64,000 nt of DNA from Thauera sp. (lineage in GTDB: Bacteria; Pseudomonadota; Gammaproteobacteria; Burkholderiales; Rhodocyclaceae). A program made the translations under genes and the position numbers. Of this stretch, positions 25,781 to 37,097 are shown one piece after another; position 1 is the first letter of the stretch, and each line of letters begins with the position of its first letter. The DNA is taken from contig JAFLDS010000006.1 in the NCBI GenBank assembly GCA_017302295.1, forward strand, positions 1 to 64,000. Reading direction: 5' to 3'. The notes beneath the pieces are model-generated. The model worked only from the letters and a program-made list of their open reading frames with translations. It was not told the origin of the DNA and ran no database searches.

Positions 25781-25821
25781 AGCATACCGCGGGGTCGGGC
25801 CCACAATTTGATACAGATCAA
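25781..25821 (-). promoter_or_regulatory. FNR-dependent promoter of the ccoN operon
   Basis: TTGATACAGATCAA (25808-25821) matches the FNR consensus exactly. The -10 TATGCT lies at 25786-25781, first base 29 from the box centre, the class II arrangement in which FNR replaces a -35. The predicted start is near 25773. Confidence 0.9.
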
Positions 25822-25949
25822 CATTGTATTGCAGTGCGGCAGCGGGCGGAAGCGCCAAACGGCTTGGATACAGGGACGGCAAGAGCCTGGGAGGGACGCG
25901 CGCATCCGATCGCATGTCTCGAGGATGGATACGGCGGGATCGCAAGACC

Positions 25950-25977
25950 AAAAAAAAGGGTGCGTCAGAACGCACCC
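25950..25977 (-). terminator. Rho-independent terminator between ccoS and ccoN
   Basis: An 8-bp GC-rich stem, GGGTGCGT with ACGCACCC, and a 4-base loop are followed on the minus strand by eight consecutive T. It would end transcripts coming from ccoS or from the FNR-type promoter at 26057-26097, while ccoN starts from its own promoter downstream. Confidence 0.85.
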
Positions 25978-26049
25978 CCAACCCCAACAGAGAGACAAAC
26001 ATTTCCGGCCTCGCCCTTCGGCAAGCGCTTTCGAACGAAACCGGAAGCA
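25950..26049 (-). ncRNA. Candidate FNR-controlled small RNA, about 100 nt
   Basis: Within the 418-base gap between ccoS and ccoN a promoter-like box (26084-26097) and -10 precede, and a strong terminator closes, a segment of about 100 bases with no convincing gene. The predicted transcript has a 5' hairpin (CTTCCGG pairing with CCGGAA, enclosing a CTTGCC-GAAG-GGCGAG hairpin), a single-stranded linker TGTTTGTCTCTCTGTTG, then the terminator with eight U. This three-part layout is that of Hfq-type small RNAs. A weak reading frame passes through it but runs across the terminator. The function is unknown; the assignment is inference. Confidence 0.55.
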
Positions 26050-26056
26050 CGGGCGA

Positions 26057-26097
26057 ATTCTGCCCGCCCCACGGAATTACGTATTGACCTAGGTCAA
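26057..26097 (-). promoter_or_regulatory. FNR-type promoter facing the candidate small RNA
   Basis: TTGACCTAGGTCAA (26084-26097) is a perfect 14-base palindrome of FNR/Dnr type. On the minus strand CAGAAT (26062-26057) begins exactly 29 bases from the centre, the same distance as at ccoN. The plus-strand side has no -10 and would read antisense into ccoS. Confidence 0.65.
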
Positions 26098-26118
26098 CGG
26101 AATCGGTCAGGTGCCTCG

Positions 26119-26319
26119 TCATGGAGCTTTTTCGGCGGAATTCTTCGCCTTCGAGTCGATTTCACGCACGTTCGGTTCATCGCGGTCGTCAAGCAGCAGG
26201 CGGTAGGCAGGCCCCTCTAGATCGTCGTACTGCCCATTGCGCAACGACCACCAGAACAGGCCGCCGATGATGAACACCAGGATGACCGAAACCGGGATCA
26301 GCAGATAGAGGCTTTCCAT
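26119..26319 (-). CDS. ccoS: cbb3 oxidase assembly protein CcoS
   Basis: The 66-residue membrane protein (MESLYLLIPVSVILVFIIGG) has one helix followed by the FWWSLRNGQYDDLEGPA motif typical of CcoS/FixS, needed to insert haem and copper into CcoN. It lies nine bases after ccoI and ends an operon of its own, separated from ccoN by a terminator and promoters. Confidence 0.95.
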   Translation of the reverse strand: MESLYLLIPVSVILVFIIGGLFWWSLRNGQYDDLEGPAYRLLLDDRDEPNVREIDSKAKNSAEKAP

Positions 26320-26328
26320 GACTGTCCT

Positions 26329-28824
26329 TCAGTCGGCAGCCGGCAGGCGCTGCAGACGCATCGCATTGAGCACGACCAGCAGGGAACTGGCCGCCATGCC
26401 GATGCCTGCCATCCAGGGCGTGACCAGCCCCGCCATGGCGAGCGGCACGGAAGTGAAATTGTAGGCAAACGACCACCACAGGTTCTGCCGGATCACGCGC
26501 AGCGTCTTGCGCGAGACGCGGATGCCGCGCCCCAGCCCGGCCAGATTCTCGCTGAGCAGCACGATATCGGCCTGGTTGCGGGCCAGGTCTGTACCGCCTC
26601 CCATGGCGATCGACACATGGGCCTGGGCCAGCACCGGCGCATCATTGACACCGTCACCGACCATCGCCACCACGGCCGCCGGATCCTGCTGCAGCCGTGC
26701 GATGCAGGCCTGCTTGCCTTGAGGGCTGAGACCGCCCTGTGCGTCGCCGATGCCAAGTCCGGCGGCGACACGACCGACGACAGCTGGCGAATCGCCCGAC
26801 AGCACGGTCATGCGCACGCCTTCGCCGGCGAGTTGGCGAGTGAGTTGCGGCGCTTCGGCCCGGGGCAGATCGGCGAGGCGGAAAAGCGCGACCCAGCCTG
26901 TGCGCTCCGCCAGCGCAACGACCGTCCCCTCGCCGGTATCGAAGGACGAAAGCGCCTCCGGCGCTTGGAGTCCGGCACGTTCGCCGACAAAGGCAGGGCG
27001 TCCGATCCACAGCGTGAGCGCATCGACCGTCCCGCTCATCCCCTGCCCCGTTTCCGCCTGTAATCCGCTCACTGCTGGCCATGGCAGACCTTGCGCCGCA
27101 TCGCGCAGGCCGGCTGCGACGGGGTGCTCGGAGCCCTGCTCGATCGCCGCCGCGAGGGCCAGCGCTTCCGACGCCGGGCGTGCGCCGAGCGGCAGCACCT
27201 CCTCGACCTTCATGCGGCCATAGGTCAGCGTCCCGGTCTTGTCGAGGACGACATGGTTCGCGTGCGCCAGGGTCTCGATCGCATGCCCGCGCGTCACCAG
27301 CACGCCCATGCGCGCGAGCGCATCGGTGGCCACCGTCAGCGCGGTCGGGGTCGCCAGCGAGAGCGCGCACGGACAGGCCACGACCAGCACCGACACGAAC
27401 ACCCACAAGGCGCGCTGCGGATCGATGAAATACCAGGCGATGCCGGTCGCCGCCGCCAGCCCGAGCAGCACCACGATGAACACCACCGCGACACGATCGG
27501 AGAGCGCGCCGATGCGCGGCTTCTCTGTCGCCGCGCGCTCCATCAGGCGGCGGATGGCCGCTAGCCGCGTGCCGTCTCCAACCTGCTCGACGCGGTACAC
27601 AAGCGGACTCGACACATTGATGCTGCCCCCGGTGAGGGGCGCACCGGCCGCCTTCGGCACCGGCCGGCTCTCGCCGGTGAGCAGGGCCTCATTGACCTCG
27701 CCGACGCCGTCGATCACCACGCCGTCGGCGGCGACCGTCTCGCCTGGGCGCACGCGCAGCACGTCGCCGGGCGCAAGCTCGGAAACGGGCACCCGCTCGC
27801 CCTCTTGCGCCGGCCAGGCAGCGAGCCGCTCGGCGAAGGCGGGAAGCACCTTGCCGAGTTCTTCCACGCCGCGCACCGCGCGCTGACGCGCGATCATTTC
27901 CAGGTAGCGCCCGCCGAGCAGGAAGAAGACAAACATCGTGACGGAATCGAAATACACCTCCGGCCCGTCCGTCAGCGTCGCCCAAAGGCTGGCGAGGAAG
28001 GCGCTGCCCACGCCCAGCGCCACCGGCACGTCCATGCCGAGCCGGCGCAGCCGGATGTCGCGCACCGCGCGCTGGAAGAACGGCGCCGCCGAATACAGCA
28101 CCACCGGCAGCGTCAGCAACAGACTGGCCCAGCGCAGCAGCAGCTCGATGTCCCAGCTCATGTCGCCCTCACCCGCCACGTAGACGGGGAAGGCGTACAT
28201 CATCACCTGCATCATGCCGAAGCCGGCGACGAATACCCGCCACAGCATCGAGCGCCGTTCCTTGTGCGCGATCTGCTCGGAACGCTCCGCATCGTAGGGG
28301 TAGGCGCGATAGCCGATCGCCTGCACCGCAGCGAGGATGTCCGATAGCTTGATGCGGCGCACGTCCCAGCGCACGCGCGCGCGGCGGGTAGCGTAGTTGA
28401 TCTGGATTGCCGACACGCCGGGCTGGCGCGCCACGTGCTGTTCGTTGAGCCAGACGCAGGCGGCGCAGGTGATCCCCTCGAGGATCAGCGAAGCTTCGCG
28501 CTCGTGTTCGCCCACCGGGCGCACGAAGCTCTTCTGGAAATCGGGGTGATCGAACAGGCCGAGTTCCTGCAGCTCGGCCGGCATCGCCTCGCGCCGCGAC
28601 TCGGGCATTGCGTCGCGATGACGGTAGTAATCCACGAGACCGCTATCGACGATGGACTGCGCGACCGCCTCGCAGCCGACACAGCACATGCGCCGCTGGC
28701 GCCCATCGATGCGCACGTAGTGGCGGGTGTCGGGCGGGATGGGCAGTCCGCAGTGATAGCAATCGGCGTCATCCGCGACCGCATCGGCGGCCGCGTCGAC
28801 AGGCGGCAGTTGGGCAGTGTTCAT
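26329..28824 (-). CDS. ccoI: Copper P-type ATPase for cbb3 oxidase assembly (CcoI/FixI)
   Basis: The 831-residue P1B pump supplies copper to the oxidase rather than detoxifying the cell. It has the long FixI-type N-terminus with a CYHCG pair and CCVGCEAVAQ, then one HMA domain with GITCAAC, TGES, CPCALSLATP, DKTGTLTYGRM and GDGVNDAP. The ATG at 28824 is chosen over an upstream TTG nine bases earlier. No clear Shine-Dalgarno is seen. ccoS follows at once; this is the usual ccoIS arrangement. Confidence 0.95.
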   Translation of the reverse strand: MNTAQLPPVDAAADAVADDADCYHCGLPIPPDTRHYVRIDGRQRRMCCVGCEAVAQSIVDSGLVDYYRHRDAMPESRREAMPAELQELGLFDHPDFQKSFVRPVGEHEREASLILEGITCAACVWLNEQHVARQPGVSAIQINYATRRARVRWDVRRIKLSDILAAVQAIGYRAYPYDAERSEQIAHKERRSMLWRVFVAGFGMMQVMMYAFPVYVAGEGDMSWDIELLLRWASLLLTLPVVLYSAAPFFQRAVRDIRLRRLGMDVPVALGVGSAFLASLWATLTDGPEVYFDSVTMFVFFLLGGRYLEMIARQRAVRGVEELGKVLPAFAERLAAWPAQEGERVPVSELAPGDVLRVRPGETVAADGVVIDGVGEVNEALLTGESRPVPKAAGAPLTGGSINVSSPLVYRVEQVGDGTRLAAIRRLMERAATEKPRIGALSDRVAVVFIVVLLGLAAATGIAWYFIDPQRALWVFVSVLVVACPCALSLATPTALTVATDALARMGVLVTRGHAIETLAHANHVVLDKTGTLTYGRMKVEEVLPLGARPASEALALAAAIEQGSEHPVAAGLRDAAQGLPWPAVSGLQAETGQGMSGTVDALTLWIGRPAFVGERAGLQAPEALSSFDTGEGTVVALAERTGWVALFRLADLPRAEAPQLTRQLAGEGVRMTVLSGDSPAVVGRVAAGLGIGDAQGGLSPQGKQACIARLQQDPAAVVAMVGDGVNDAPVLAQAHVSIAMGGGTDLARNQADIVLLSENLAGLGRGIRVSRKTLRVIRQNLWWSFAYNFTSVPLAMAGLVTPWMAGIGMAASSLLVVLNAMRLQRLPAAD

Positions 28825-28990
28825 CGACGGCAATGCAAAACCGCCCCGGGCGGCCGGGCCATCCGGGGCGGACTGTAAGGATGATGATGCGCACTTTTAG
28901 CACATTTCACCCCTGCCAGCCATTGCACTGCAACATGGCTGCATCCGGGTGACGCGGACACTCGCCAGGCCTCGCTTCTCGCCCGGGCGC

Positions 28991-29758
28991 CTATTTCGCC
29001 GCCATGCGGATCGCGCCGTCGAGCCGGATGACTTCCCCATTCAGGTAGCTGTTCTCGATGATGTGGCGCACCAGCGCCGCAAATTCCGCCGGCTTGCCCA
29101 TGCGCGACGGAAACGGCACGGTGCGGCCGAGCGAATCCTGTACCTCCTGCGGCATGCCCATCAGCATTGGCGTTTCCATGATGCCCGGGGCGATCGTCAT
29201 GACACGGATGCCGAAGCGCGACAGCTCGCGCGCGACCGGCAGCGTGAGTCCGACGACGCCGGCCTTCGACGCCGCATAACCGGCCTGGCCGACCTGACCG
29301 TCGAAGGCGGCGATGGAAGCGGTGTTCACGATCACGCCGCGCTCGCCCGCCTCGTCCGGCGCCGACTTGCTCATGACGTCGGCGGCCAGGCGCAGCATGT
29401 TGAACGTGCCGATAAGGTTGATCCCCACCGTACGCGCGAAGGATTCCAGCCGATGCGGCCCCTCCTTGCCCACCACCTTCTCGGCCGGCGCCACGCCGGC
29501 GCAGCAGACGAGCCCGCGCAGGCCACCGAAGCGCGCCACCGCCGCGTCGATCGCCGCCTGTGCGCTGGCCCCGTCGGTGACGTCGGTGGCGACGAAGGCC
29601 GCCGACGCACCGAGTTCGCCGGCGACGGCCTCGCCCGCTTCACGATTGACGTCGGCAATCACCACACTGGCGCCGCCCTCCACCAGCATGCGCGCCGTGG
29701 CCGCCCCCAAACCCGACCCGCCACCGGTCACGACGAACACTCCGCCTTGCATCTTCAT
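28991..29758 (-). CDS. SDR-family 3-hydroxyacyl-CoA dehydrogenase (HSD10-like)
   Basis: The 255-residue NAD-dependent enzyme has the Rossmann motif TGGGSGLG near the N-terminus, the [21 protein letters not shown] catalytic region with Ser, Tyr and Lys (in two segments), and the PGIMETPML lid. The overall form resembles type II 3-hydroxyacyl-CoA dehydrogenases (2-methyl-3-hydroxybutyryl-CoA dehydrogenase), which act in isoleucine or fatty-acid breakdown. It stands alone. A LiuR-like palindrome lies in its promoter, consistent with branched-chain amino-acid catabolism. Substrate is inferred. Confidence 0.85.
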   Translation of the reverse strand: MKMQGGVFVVTGGGSGLGAATARMLVEGGASVVIADVNREAGEAVAGELGASAAFVATDVTDGASAQAAIDAAVARFGGLRGLVCCAGVAPAEKVVGKEGPHRLESFARTVGINLIGTFNMLRLAADVMSKSAPDEAGERGVIVNTASIAAFDGQVGQAGYAASKAGVVGLTLPVARELSRFGIRVMTIAPGIMETPMLMGMPQEVQDSLGRTVPFPSRMGKPAEFAALVRHIIENSYLNGEVIRLDGAIRMAAK

Positions 29759-29821
29759 TCCACTCTCCTCTCTCCTCGTCCGCCGCCGACGGCGGACATC
29801 GAAGCGCGAACATATTTCCAG

Positions 29822-29837
29822 TTTACGTAAACGTCAA
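29822..29837 (-). promoter_or_regulatory. LiuR-like operator in the SDR promoter
   Basis: TTTACGTAAACGTCAA has half-sites TTxACGT and ACGTxAA, the form I associate with MerR-family LiuR operators of branched-chain amino-acid catabolism. On the minus strand its TTGACG serves as a -35, with TATGTT 17 bases farther as -10, so binding would overlap the promoter. Confidence 0.5.
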
Positions 29838-29919
29838 CATAAAACCGTGGGTGCTGCGCCGCGCTGAGCGATCGCCAACTCGGCAATCGCGTTGAACCGT
29901 GACCGCAGCGCATCCGCGA

Positions 29920-31221
29920 TCATCTCTGTGTCGGCGCCGCGACCCCGGCGCGCAGGCGCTGAACGATGCCCAGGGTCCACACGAAGAAGACGATCAGCAC
30001 CACGCCCTCGACCGCCATCGCCGCCTGCACGCCGATCTGCGCCGCCAGCAGACCGGCCAGCAGTCCGCCGATGGCATCCAGGCCGAAGCGTGTCGAACTG
30101 AAAAACGACACCACCCGCCCGCGCAGATGATCGGGCGCGGCACTCTGCAACAGCATGTTGACGCCGACATTGCACACCGAGATGCCGAAGCCGACCGCTG
30201 CCATCGCCACCAGCGCGACCGGCATCCGCGTGTTGTAAGAGAACGCCACCAGGGCCAGCGCGCTGACACCGGCACCGCCCACGACCACCTTCACCAGGCT
30301 CCTGAGGCGCTGCCGCGTGGCGAGGAAGATCGTGCCGAGAAAGGCGCCCGCGCCGGCGGCGCCCCACAGCCAGCCCAGCACACGGGCGTCACCGCCGAAC
30401 ACGTCCTTGGCGAACACCGGCAGCAGCACGGCATAGCTCGATGCGGTGATGTTCACCACGGCGAGGATCAGGATCTGCATGCGTGCGGTGTAGGTCGTCC
30501 ACACATAGCGCAGCCCTTCGCGGAAGACCTCGCCGATCGAGCCCTGTGCGCGCGGTGAAGCCGGCATGCGAATACGTGACACGCCGAGCGCCAGCGCCGA
30601 GAAGGACAGCGCGTTGATCGCGAAGCACAGCGCCTCGGAGGTCAGCCCCAGAAGCAGGCCGGCGAGCGGCGGCCCGATGAAGCGGCCGGAATTGAACAGC
30701 ATCGCATTGAGCGCCAGCGCATTGGGCAGGTCGGCGCGGTCATCGACGAACACGCCGATCTGCGACTGGCGCAAAGGGGTATCGAAGGCGTTGAGCAGCC
30801 CCAGCGCCACCGACATCGCGATGATGAGGGCCGGCCCGATCGCATCGAGCGCGGTCAGCGCGGCCAGGCTGGCCGCCTGTAGCGCGAGCAGCCCCTGCAC
30901 CAGGATCAGCAGCCGGCGCTTGTCGCGGCGGTCGATCCACGCGCCGGCCAGCGGCCCCACGATCAGGATGGGCAGGAGCGCGGCGAAGGTGGTCACCCCG
31001 AGCAGCGCCACCGAGCCGGTCAGGCGATAGATCAGCCAGGACAGGGCCACCTGCTGGATCCACGAGCCAAGCACGGAGATCGCCTGGCCGCCGAAGTAGA
31101 AGCGGAAGTTGCGGTGGCGCAAGGCCCGCACCGCGGCGGGCCACACCCCCGACTCACCCGCTTGCGGCGAGCGCGAGGAACTCAAATCGACTCCATGATC
31201 CGATCGGCCGGCAGGGCACAC
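29920..31221 (-). CDS. MFS transporter (EntS-like exporter family)
   Basis: The 433-residue membrane protein has about twelve helices. LRHRNFRFYFGGQAISVLGS begins the first helix and DRRDKRRLL fills the conserved loop between helices two and three, as in MFS_3/enterobactin-exporter relatives. The substrate is unknown. Its GTG start is immediately after the stop of the MBL-hydrolase gene, so it may belong to the same operon; a GTG about 26 codons later is the alternative start. It could export a product or simply be a passenger of the operon. Confidence 0.8.
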   Translation of the reverse strand: MCPAGRSDHGVDLSSSRSPQAGESGVWPAAVRALRHRNFRFYFGGQAISVLGSWIQQVALSWLIYRLTGSVALLGVTTFAALLPILIVGPLAGAWIDRRDKRRLLILVQGLLALQAASLAALTALDAIGPALIIAMSVALGLLNAFDTPLRQSQIGVFVDDRADLPNALALNAMLFNSGRFIGPPLAGLLLGLTSEALCFAINALSFSALALGVSRIRMPASPRAQGSIGEVFREGLRYVWTTYTARMQILILAVVNITASSYAVLLPVFAKDVFGGDARVLGWLWGAAGAGAFLGTIFLATRQRLRSLVKVVVGGAGVSALALVAFSYNTRMPVALVAMAAVGFGISVCNVGVNMLLQSAAPDHLRGRVVSFFSSTRFGLDAIGGLLAGLLAAQIGVQAAMAVEGVVLIVFFVWTLGIVQRLRAGVAAPTQR

Positions 31222-32445
31222 TCACAGCGCAAGCGACAGTCCTTTTGGATGAAACGCCTCGTAGCCGCGTGCCTTCTGGTCAGCGGCATCGCTCCAGCGG
31301 GCGGTCGTCGCGGTGAGATAGTTGAAGTGCAGAAGCGGCTTGCCCGCGGCGGCATGCGACCCAAGCAGCAAGTCGATGGCTCGCGCATGGGGATGACGGA
31401 AGACGGCGCCCGACGTCGACACCATATAGTGCTGGCATCGCAGCTTGGCAAGCAGCGTCTCGCTGACGTTCGCCACGCTGCCATGGTGCGCCAGCTTGAA
31501 GCCGGTGAGCGCCAACCTGCCGCCCCGCCCGGACAGGAGCTGATCGATCGAGGCCTCGAGTACCGACGGCCAGGCATCGCCCGCCAGCAGGAAGCGGACC
31601 TTGGGCGCATCCTTCGGGTACTCCAGCAACAGCGCGATGCTGCTGCCGTTGGCCGGGCTCTTGTCGCCACCGAAGGCCGCATCGGCGCCCGCCTCGCCGT
31701 CGCTGCGGCCAAGGGTGTCGTCCAGATCTTGCGCGAGGTCGCGACCGAGCGGGTCGGGCACTTCGTATCGGCCGTCCTCCGCCGCCGCGGATAGTTCCTC
31801 TTCCTCCTCGCCCAGCACGTCGCCCAGCGGGCGCAGGTTGCGCGCCGCCTCGAGCAGGCTGCGCAAGGCGGCCTCGTCGCCGGACTTCACGCCGGCTTCC
31901 TCGAGCGCCTCGCGCCACTCGTCCTTGAGTTCGAGCAGGCGCTCGTGATCGGGGGACAACAGCGTCAGCCGGCAGTTTCCGCCCAGTTCGACCACCGGCA
32001 GCGCCCCTGCCTTGCGATCGATGGCCGCCAGCGCGGAAGGCAGGCCGGCATTCCACACCGGCTTGCCGACGCGTGCCTCGTAGTCGGCGATCAGCAGGCC
32101 GAGGAATTCGCCCTGCAGGGCGCCCAAGGGCTCGCCGGCGGGATCGGGCACCGCGTTAAGCTGGTCGCGGCCGTTGAACCAGATGCGCTCGAAACGGCAC
32201 TTCAGCACCTCCGCATCCTGCAGCAGGCGCACCACGCCCTCGATGTGATCGCCGTCGATATGCGTGACCACCAGCAGCTCGAACACCCGATCGTCCTCGG
32301 GCAGGTGCAGGATGCGCTCGCGCAGCGCCGGATAGGTGTGCGCCGGACCGCCGTCGATCAGGATGCGATGCACCTCGCTTCCGGTGCCGTATTCGATCCA
32401 CAGGCAATCGCCGTGCGCGGCAGGCAGCATCTCGATGCGAAACAT
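31222..32445 (-). CDS. MBL-fold metallo-hydrolase, ComEC-like without membrane part
   Basis: The 407-residue protein begins MFRIEMLPAAHGDCLWIEYG and has the metal motif THIDGDHIEG, with His62, Asp64, Asp66 and His67. The second His of the usual His-x-His is replaced by Asp, as in ComEC-type domains. KLAHHGS near residue 323 is also ComEC-like. ComEC-like domains are linked to hydrolysis of nucleic acid, but this protein has no transport channel and is probably cytosolic. AAGGAG overlaps the stop of the CHAT gene 12 bases upstream, so synthesis is coupled. It is likely an effector or processing enzyme of the operon. Confidence 0.8.
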   Translation of the reverse strand: MFRIEMLPAAHGDCLWIEYGTGSEVHRILIDGGPAHTYPALRERILHLPEDDRVFELLVVTHIDGDHIEGVVRLLQDAEVLKCRFERIWFNGRDQLNAVPDPAGEPLGALQGEFLGLLIADYEARVGKPVWNAGLPSALAAIDRKAGALPVVELGGNCRLTLLSPDHERLLELKDEWREALEEAGVKSGDEAALRSLLEAARNLRPLGDVLGEEEEELSAAAEDGRYEVPDPLGRDLAQDLDDTLGRSDGEAGADAAFGGDKSPANGSSIALLLEYPKDAPKVRFLLAGDAWPSVLEASIDQLLSGRGGRLALTGFKLAHHGSVANVSETLLAKLRCQHYMVSTSGAVFRHPHARAIDLLLGSHAAAGKPLLHFNYLTATTARWSDAADQKARGYEAFHPKGLSLAL

Positions 32446-32457
32446 GGGGCGCTCCTT

Positions 32458-35574
<3,117 letters not shown>

Positions 35575-35639
35575 GCTGCCCCCTCGGTTCGTCTGACGGC
35601 GCAGACCGCACGACCCCGCCGCCTCGTCTTTCCCGGCCA

Positions 35640-36650
35640 TCAGCCGCCCAGCAGCTCAGGCGCATAGGTCTGCAAGCGGTGCACGAGCAGGGCGCCCGCA
35701 TGGCGTATCAGCACGTCCATCTCCGCGCTGCCGAGCCGCTTCAGGTTGGTGCCGATCGCCGATGCGAAGGCCGCATCGCCCTCGCGCGCCTGCCCCACGG
35801 TGCTGTCGATCGAGAACCACACCGGCCTGGCGCCACCATCGGCTGCAGCGTTGAGTTCGAGGCGCTTGAATTGCAGGCCCCGCACCTGCTCCATGAGGAT
35901 GTCGATCGCCTCCACCAGCACCGCCGCGCCAGACTCGGTCGGCCGCTCGTGGAGCGAGAACGGCTTGCCGGCGTCGCTGACGATCAGGTAGTCGAGCTCA
36001 TTGCGCCGGCGCAGCAAGGGATTGACGCCCAGGTTGTCGTACATGCCGCCGTCGGTCAGACAGACGAAATCCACCTGCTCCGAGGGGTAGTCCGCATGAT
36101 CGAGCCGCAAGGGCGGGAACACCGGAGGAAAGGCGGACGAAGCCGCGACCGCGCGGCTCAGGCGAAAGGCATGTGCCGATGCGGTGCCCAGCTCCCATTC
36201 GCCCATCTCCGCCGCTCCGCCGCCGCCGCTCACGAAGAAGAACATGTTGCCGGTGGCGAGATTGGTGGCGTTCAGATAGAGCCGCGGCCCGGCTTGCAGC
36301 GAGCCGAGCGAGCGCTTGCCGTAGAGGTCACGCTCGTAGCTTTCGGCCAGCTTGTCGAGCCGGCTTTCGAAGGGATCGAGCATGCCGCCGATCACCGAAG
36401 ACACGGCAATCGAAGTCTTGCGCAGATAGCCGTGCAGCTTGTCGAGGGCGTCGTCCTCGCCCCAGTGCGTGGCGAGAAACGCCCCCGCGATGCTGCCGCC
36501 ACTGACGCAGGTCAGCAGATCCAGCTTCCACAGCAGACCCAGCTCGCGCAGCCTGCGGAACACCCCCAGGTGAAAGGCCGCCGCGCGAAATCCGCCGCCC
36601 GAAAGCGCCAGTCCGATACGCCTCTCCTTGCCCTCGATGACGACAGCCAT
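35640..36650 (-). CDS. Patatin-like phospholipase
   Basis: The 336-residue protein has the patatin oxyanion motif SGGGFRA at residues 17-23, the nucleophile in TCVSGGS with Ser50, and the second dyad residue in DGGMYDN with Asp200. The first Gly of the Gly-x-Ser-x-Gly elbow is Cys48. The family hydrolyses phospholipids and, in CBASS and related systems, acts as a membrane-attacking effector. The ATG has GGAGG six bases upstream. It is first in a tight operon with the CHAT and MBL genes and ends in TGATG, overlapping a possible CHAT start. Confidence 0.85.
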   Translation of the reverse strand: MAVVIEGKERRIGLALSGGGFRAAAFHLGVFRRLRELGLLWKLDLLTCVSGGSIAGAFLATHWGEDDALDKLHGYLRKTSIAVSSVIGGMLDPFESRLDKLAESYERDLYGKRSLGSLQAGPRLYLNATNLATGNMFFFVSGGGGAAEMGEWELGTASAHAFRLSRAVAASSAFPPVFPPLRLDHADYPSEQVDFVCLTDGGMYDNLGVNPLLRRRNELDYLIVSDAGKPFSLHERPTESGAAVLVEAIDILMEQVRGLQFKRLELNAAADGGARPVWFSIDSTVGQAREGDAAFASAIGTNLKRLGSAEMDVLIRHAGALLVHRLQTYAPELLGG

Positions 36651-36815
36651 GACCGCCTCCCTAGCGCCATTTTGTGAGAGGGATGCGCCGTCACCCGTCC
36701 TGCCGGAGGCGAGGCGCGTGACGGATCCCTGACTGAAATCTAGGCAAACGCGGGATAAACTCAACCGGCATCTGCACCGAGTCCGCGGCTCGGCAGCGAG
36801 CGGCACGCCAGAAAA

Positions 36816-36849
36816 GCAAAAGGCCAGTTCGTGAGAACTGGCCTTTTGC
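36816..36849 (-). terminator. Terminator downstream of the tRNA pair
   Basis: A 15-bp perfect stem, GCAAAAGGCCAGTTC with its complement, and a GTGA loop lie just beyond the CCA end of tRNA-fMet. On the minus strand T-rich sequence follows. It separates the tRNA transcript from the patatin operon. Confidence 0.8.
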
Positions 36850-36856
36850 CTGATGC

Positions 36857-36933
<77 letters not shown>

Positions 36934-36942
36934 CCGGAGATC

Positions 36943-37018
<76 letters not shown>

Positions 37019-37097
37019 GAAGGACGCGGAGAATACACCAGTCGGCGATCTGGATCAACCACCCACCCGGGCAGAACGCCCCCGCCCGTCATGACGA

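Noticed and set aside
23427-25811. Long plus-strand open frame across the ccoN-ccoO-ccoQ region
   Set aside because: The opposite strand encodes canonical oxidase subunits; the frame has no family features.
25730-26122. A possible peptide gene through the ccoS-ccoN gap
   Set aside because: The frame passes across a strong terminator and both promoter boxes, lacks a good ribosome site and has no recognisable sequence.
28825-28990. FNR box before ccoI
   Set aside because: No TTGAT/C-N4-A/GTCAA pair occurs in this gap; ccoI-ccoS appears not to have its own FNR site here.
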